Below the pieces are notes generated by a model. That model ran no database searches. It worked only from the letters and a program-made list of their open reading frames with translations, and was not told the DNA's origin. This document shows, one piece after another, positions 5,424 to 6,937 of a DNA stretch of 6,937 nt. Both the position numbers and the translations under genes were made by a program. Positions within the stretch are counted from its first letter, which is position 1, and the number at the start of each line of letters is the position of its first letter. The DNA is taken from positions 1 through 6,937 of the forward strand of contig WGAE01000164.1 of assembly GCA_015489185.1 (NCBI GenBank). Direction: 5' to 3'. Origin of the DNA: Campylobacterales bacterium. GTDB taxonomy: Bacteria > Campylobacterota > Campylobacteria > Campylobacterales > QNZT01.

Positions 5424-6937
5424 ATGGAAATTCATGAACCCAAAAAGAGTAGACAGAGCAAGCTGAGTTTGCTGACATCGATCTGGATTGTGCCGGTTAT
5501 GGCGCTGCTGATTTCGCTCTGGTTTGCGTATCAGTACTTTTCACAGCTTGGACCGGAGATAGAGATTCGATTCAAAGAGAACAGCGGTTTGCAGGCAAAC
5601 CAGAGTTATGTCAAATACAGAGATGTGCCGGTCGGTGTCGTCAAGGAGATACGTCTGGACAGATCGGGCGAAGGGGTGATTGTCAAAGTGCGGATGAACA
5701 AGGAAGCCGAACCCTTTTTGAACGAAAAGACAAAATTTTGGATTGTCAAACCGGAAGTGGGCGCAAGTGGAGTCAGCGGTTTGGATACGCTGCTTTCGGG
5801 AACATACATCCAAATGTATGCAAAGAAAGAGCCGGATGTAAAGATCAAAAAGTACTATGTCGGTTTGGATAAACCCTATATCGATCGGGATGACGACAGC
5901 GGATACCGCTACCATCTGCGTGCGCCCGATTCGCGCAACCTGCATATCGGAAGCCCGGTCTATTACCGTAAAATCAGAGTCGGGGAGATCGAAGAGCTAC
6001 ACCTCTCCAAAGACGGTACCTATGTCGAATTTCAGGTTTTTATCAAACACCCTTATACGAACTACATCAGCAAAGAGACAAAGTTCTGGCTGATGAGCAA
6101 TATCAGTTTTACTTTCAATCACTCCGGATTTAACCTCGATCTTGCGCCGATGTCGCATATTCTCAACGGCGGTATTGCTTTTGATACACCCGCACGAATT
6201 GTTCATGAGAAGGAGCAGGGAATATCGCATATCTTTTTCCTCTACAAAGACAGACTGGCGATGCAGAAAAAGACGATCGGACTCGGCAAAAAACATCAGT
6301 ATCACTACTTTTTGCTGGTGGATGAGCCGATTGCGAAGCTGGATGTGGGTGCACCGGTTGAATTTTTCGGTTTTCAGGTCGGAAGTGTCGTCGCGATGCA
6401 CTCCGACTTTGACAACAGTGTCAAAAAGATCATCTCGACAATCGAAGTGCTGATCGACACCTCCGCGTTTGCGGACAGAAACGACAAAAAAGCCAAAGAT
6501 ACACGACCCTTTTTTGAAAATGCGGTACAAAAAGGATTGCGCGCGAAGATCTCCCAAAGCGATCCGATCACCGGCAGTCAATATGTCGAACTGGTCTATG
6601 CCGGTAAAGAGGGACAACGTACGATCCAAAAGATGGGCAATCGTGAAATTATACCGACGGTACGCAGTGAAGAGCTGGATATCGCCCGAAAACTCTCTCT
6701 GATTTTGGATAAAGTCAACGCACTTGATATTGAAGGATTACTGGCAAGTGTCAAAAAAGCGGTCGATGACAACTCCGCACAAAGCGTGAAAATCCTTAAA
6801 GAGTTTGCGGTCGTGGCGAAAAACTTCAAAACAATCTCCGCCGATCCGTCCTGGAAACGTACGCCCAAAGCATTGCTGGATATTTTACACCAGACCCGAA
6901 GTACTCTGGAAGCGGTGAACGGACTCTTGCAGGCAAA
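5424..6937 (+). CDS. pqiB: PqiB, three-MCE-domain membrane-tethered lipid transport protein (3' end outside window)
   Basis: The frame is open from ATG 5424 to the window edge, giving 504 residues. One N-terminal membrane helix (about 15-38, SLLTSIWIVPVMALLISLWF) anchors it in the inner membrane. Three MCE domains follow: about 46-135 (IRFKENSGLQANQSYVKYRD, then VPVGVVKEI), 160-255 (LRAPDSRNLHIGSPVYYRKI, then RVGEIEEL) and 291-395 (LLVDEPIAKLDVGAPVEFFG, then FQVGSVVAM). From about 413 the sequence turns into long helices, as in the C-terminal needle of E. coli PqiB (546 residues), so some tens of residues are missing. Known PqiB forms stacked hexameric rings and a channel that reaches across the periplasm to the lipoprotein PqiC. 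The start is set by AGGAG 5 nt upstream, 2 bp after the second pqiA stop. The substrate is unproven. A pqiC gene probably lies just to the right. Confidence 0.94.
   Translation, partial: MEIHEPKKSRQSKLSLLTSIWIVPVMALLISLWFAYQYFSQLGPEIEIRFKENSGLQANQSYVKYRDVPVGVVKEIRLDRSGEGVIVKVRMNKEAEPFLNEKTKFWIVKPEVGASGVSGLDTLLSGTYIQMYAKKEPDVKIKKYYVGLDKPYIDRDDDSGYRYHLRAPDSRNLHIGSPVYYRKIRVGEIEELHLSKDGTYVEFQVFIKHPYTNYISKETKFWLMSNISFTFNHSGFNLDLAPMSHILNGGIAFDTPARIVHEKEQGISHIFFLYKDRLAMQKKTIGLGKKHQYHYFLLVDEPIAKLDVGAPVEFFGFQVGSVVAMHSDFDNSVKKIISTIEVLIDTSAFADRNDKKAKDTRPFFENAVQKGLRAKISQSDPITGSQYVELVYAGKEGQRTIQKMGNREIIPTVRSEELDIARKLSLILDKVNALDIEGLLASVKKAVDDNSAQSVKILKEFAVVAKNFKTISADPSWKRTPKALLDILHQTRSTLEAVNGLLQA

Noticed and set aside
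5997..6629. 210-codon open frame on the minus strand, opposite pqiB
   Set aside because: The plus-strand frame continues open through this stretch with clear MCE domains. The minus-strand product has no recognisable domain.
1..6937. CRISPR array, tRNA, rRNA, insertion sequence, phage or defence genes
   Set aside because: I saw no regularly spaced direct repeats, cloverleaf-like sequence, transposase motifs or terminal inverted repeats. Gene order and style are those of ordinary chromosome.

Overview
The window looks like chromosomal DNA of a free-living Campylobacterota (Epsilonproteobacteria), probably a Sulfurimonas/Sulfurovum-type sulfur oxidiser rather than a host-adapted Helicobacter or Campylobacter. 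The support is an RNase J with a long N-terminal extension of the Helicobacter type, the order rsmA-rnj-kdsD (which I recall also in H. pylori), AT-rich promoters with good TATAAT boxes and poor -35 boxes, and mid-range GC judged by eye. The genus assignment is inference.

Left part (1-2955, all minus strand): an RNA/envelope operon read right to left. It holds rsmA (16S rRNA dimethyltransferase, TTG start), rnj (RNase J) and the first 55 codons of a KdsD/KpsF-type arabinose-5-phosphate isomerase that runs off the left edge. Gaps of 9 and 6 bp suggest one transcript, probably from a promoter near 2992-2997.

Middle part (3080-4065, minus strand): two small exported proteins, a single-domain rhodanese and a thioredoxin-fold protein with a CPVC motif. 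Each has its own plausible promoter and a good ribosome binding site. They look like periplasmic sulfur or thiol-handling proteins.

Right part (4203 to the end, plus strand): a pqi (paraquat-inducible / MCE transport) operon with two single-domain PqiA genes overlapping by 26 bp, followed 2 bp later by pqiB. PqiB carries one N-terminal membrane helix and three MCE domains and is cut by the window edge. In E. coli the two PqiA halves form one protein; here they are separate, which agrees with a two-half origin of PqiA. The system is expected to bridge the inner and outer membranes for lipid transport.

The 137-bp divergent region 4066-4202 separates the thioredoxin gene from the pqi operon. 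It holds two AT-rich inverted repeats (4082-4098 and 4141-4156) that could be operators. There is no gene-free stretch over 300 bp. I see no tRNA, rRNA, insertion sequence, CRISPR array or sign of recent transfer. I do not see a wholly new system: most of the window is recognisable housekeeping and envelope biology, and the points of interest are the split PqiA pair, the Asn/Gln-rich RNase J tail, the extra Cys pair in the thioredoxin-like protein, and the palindromes.
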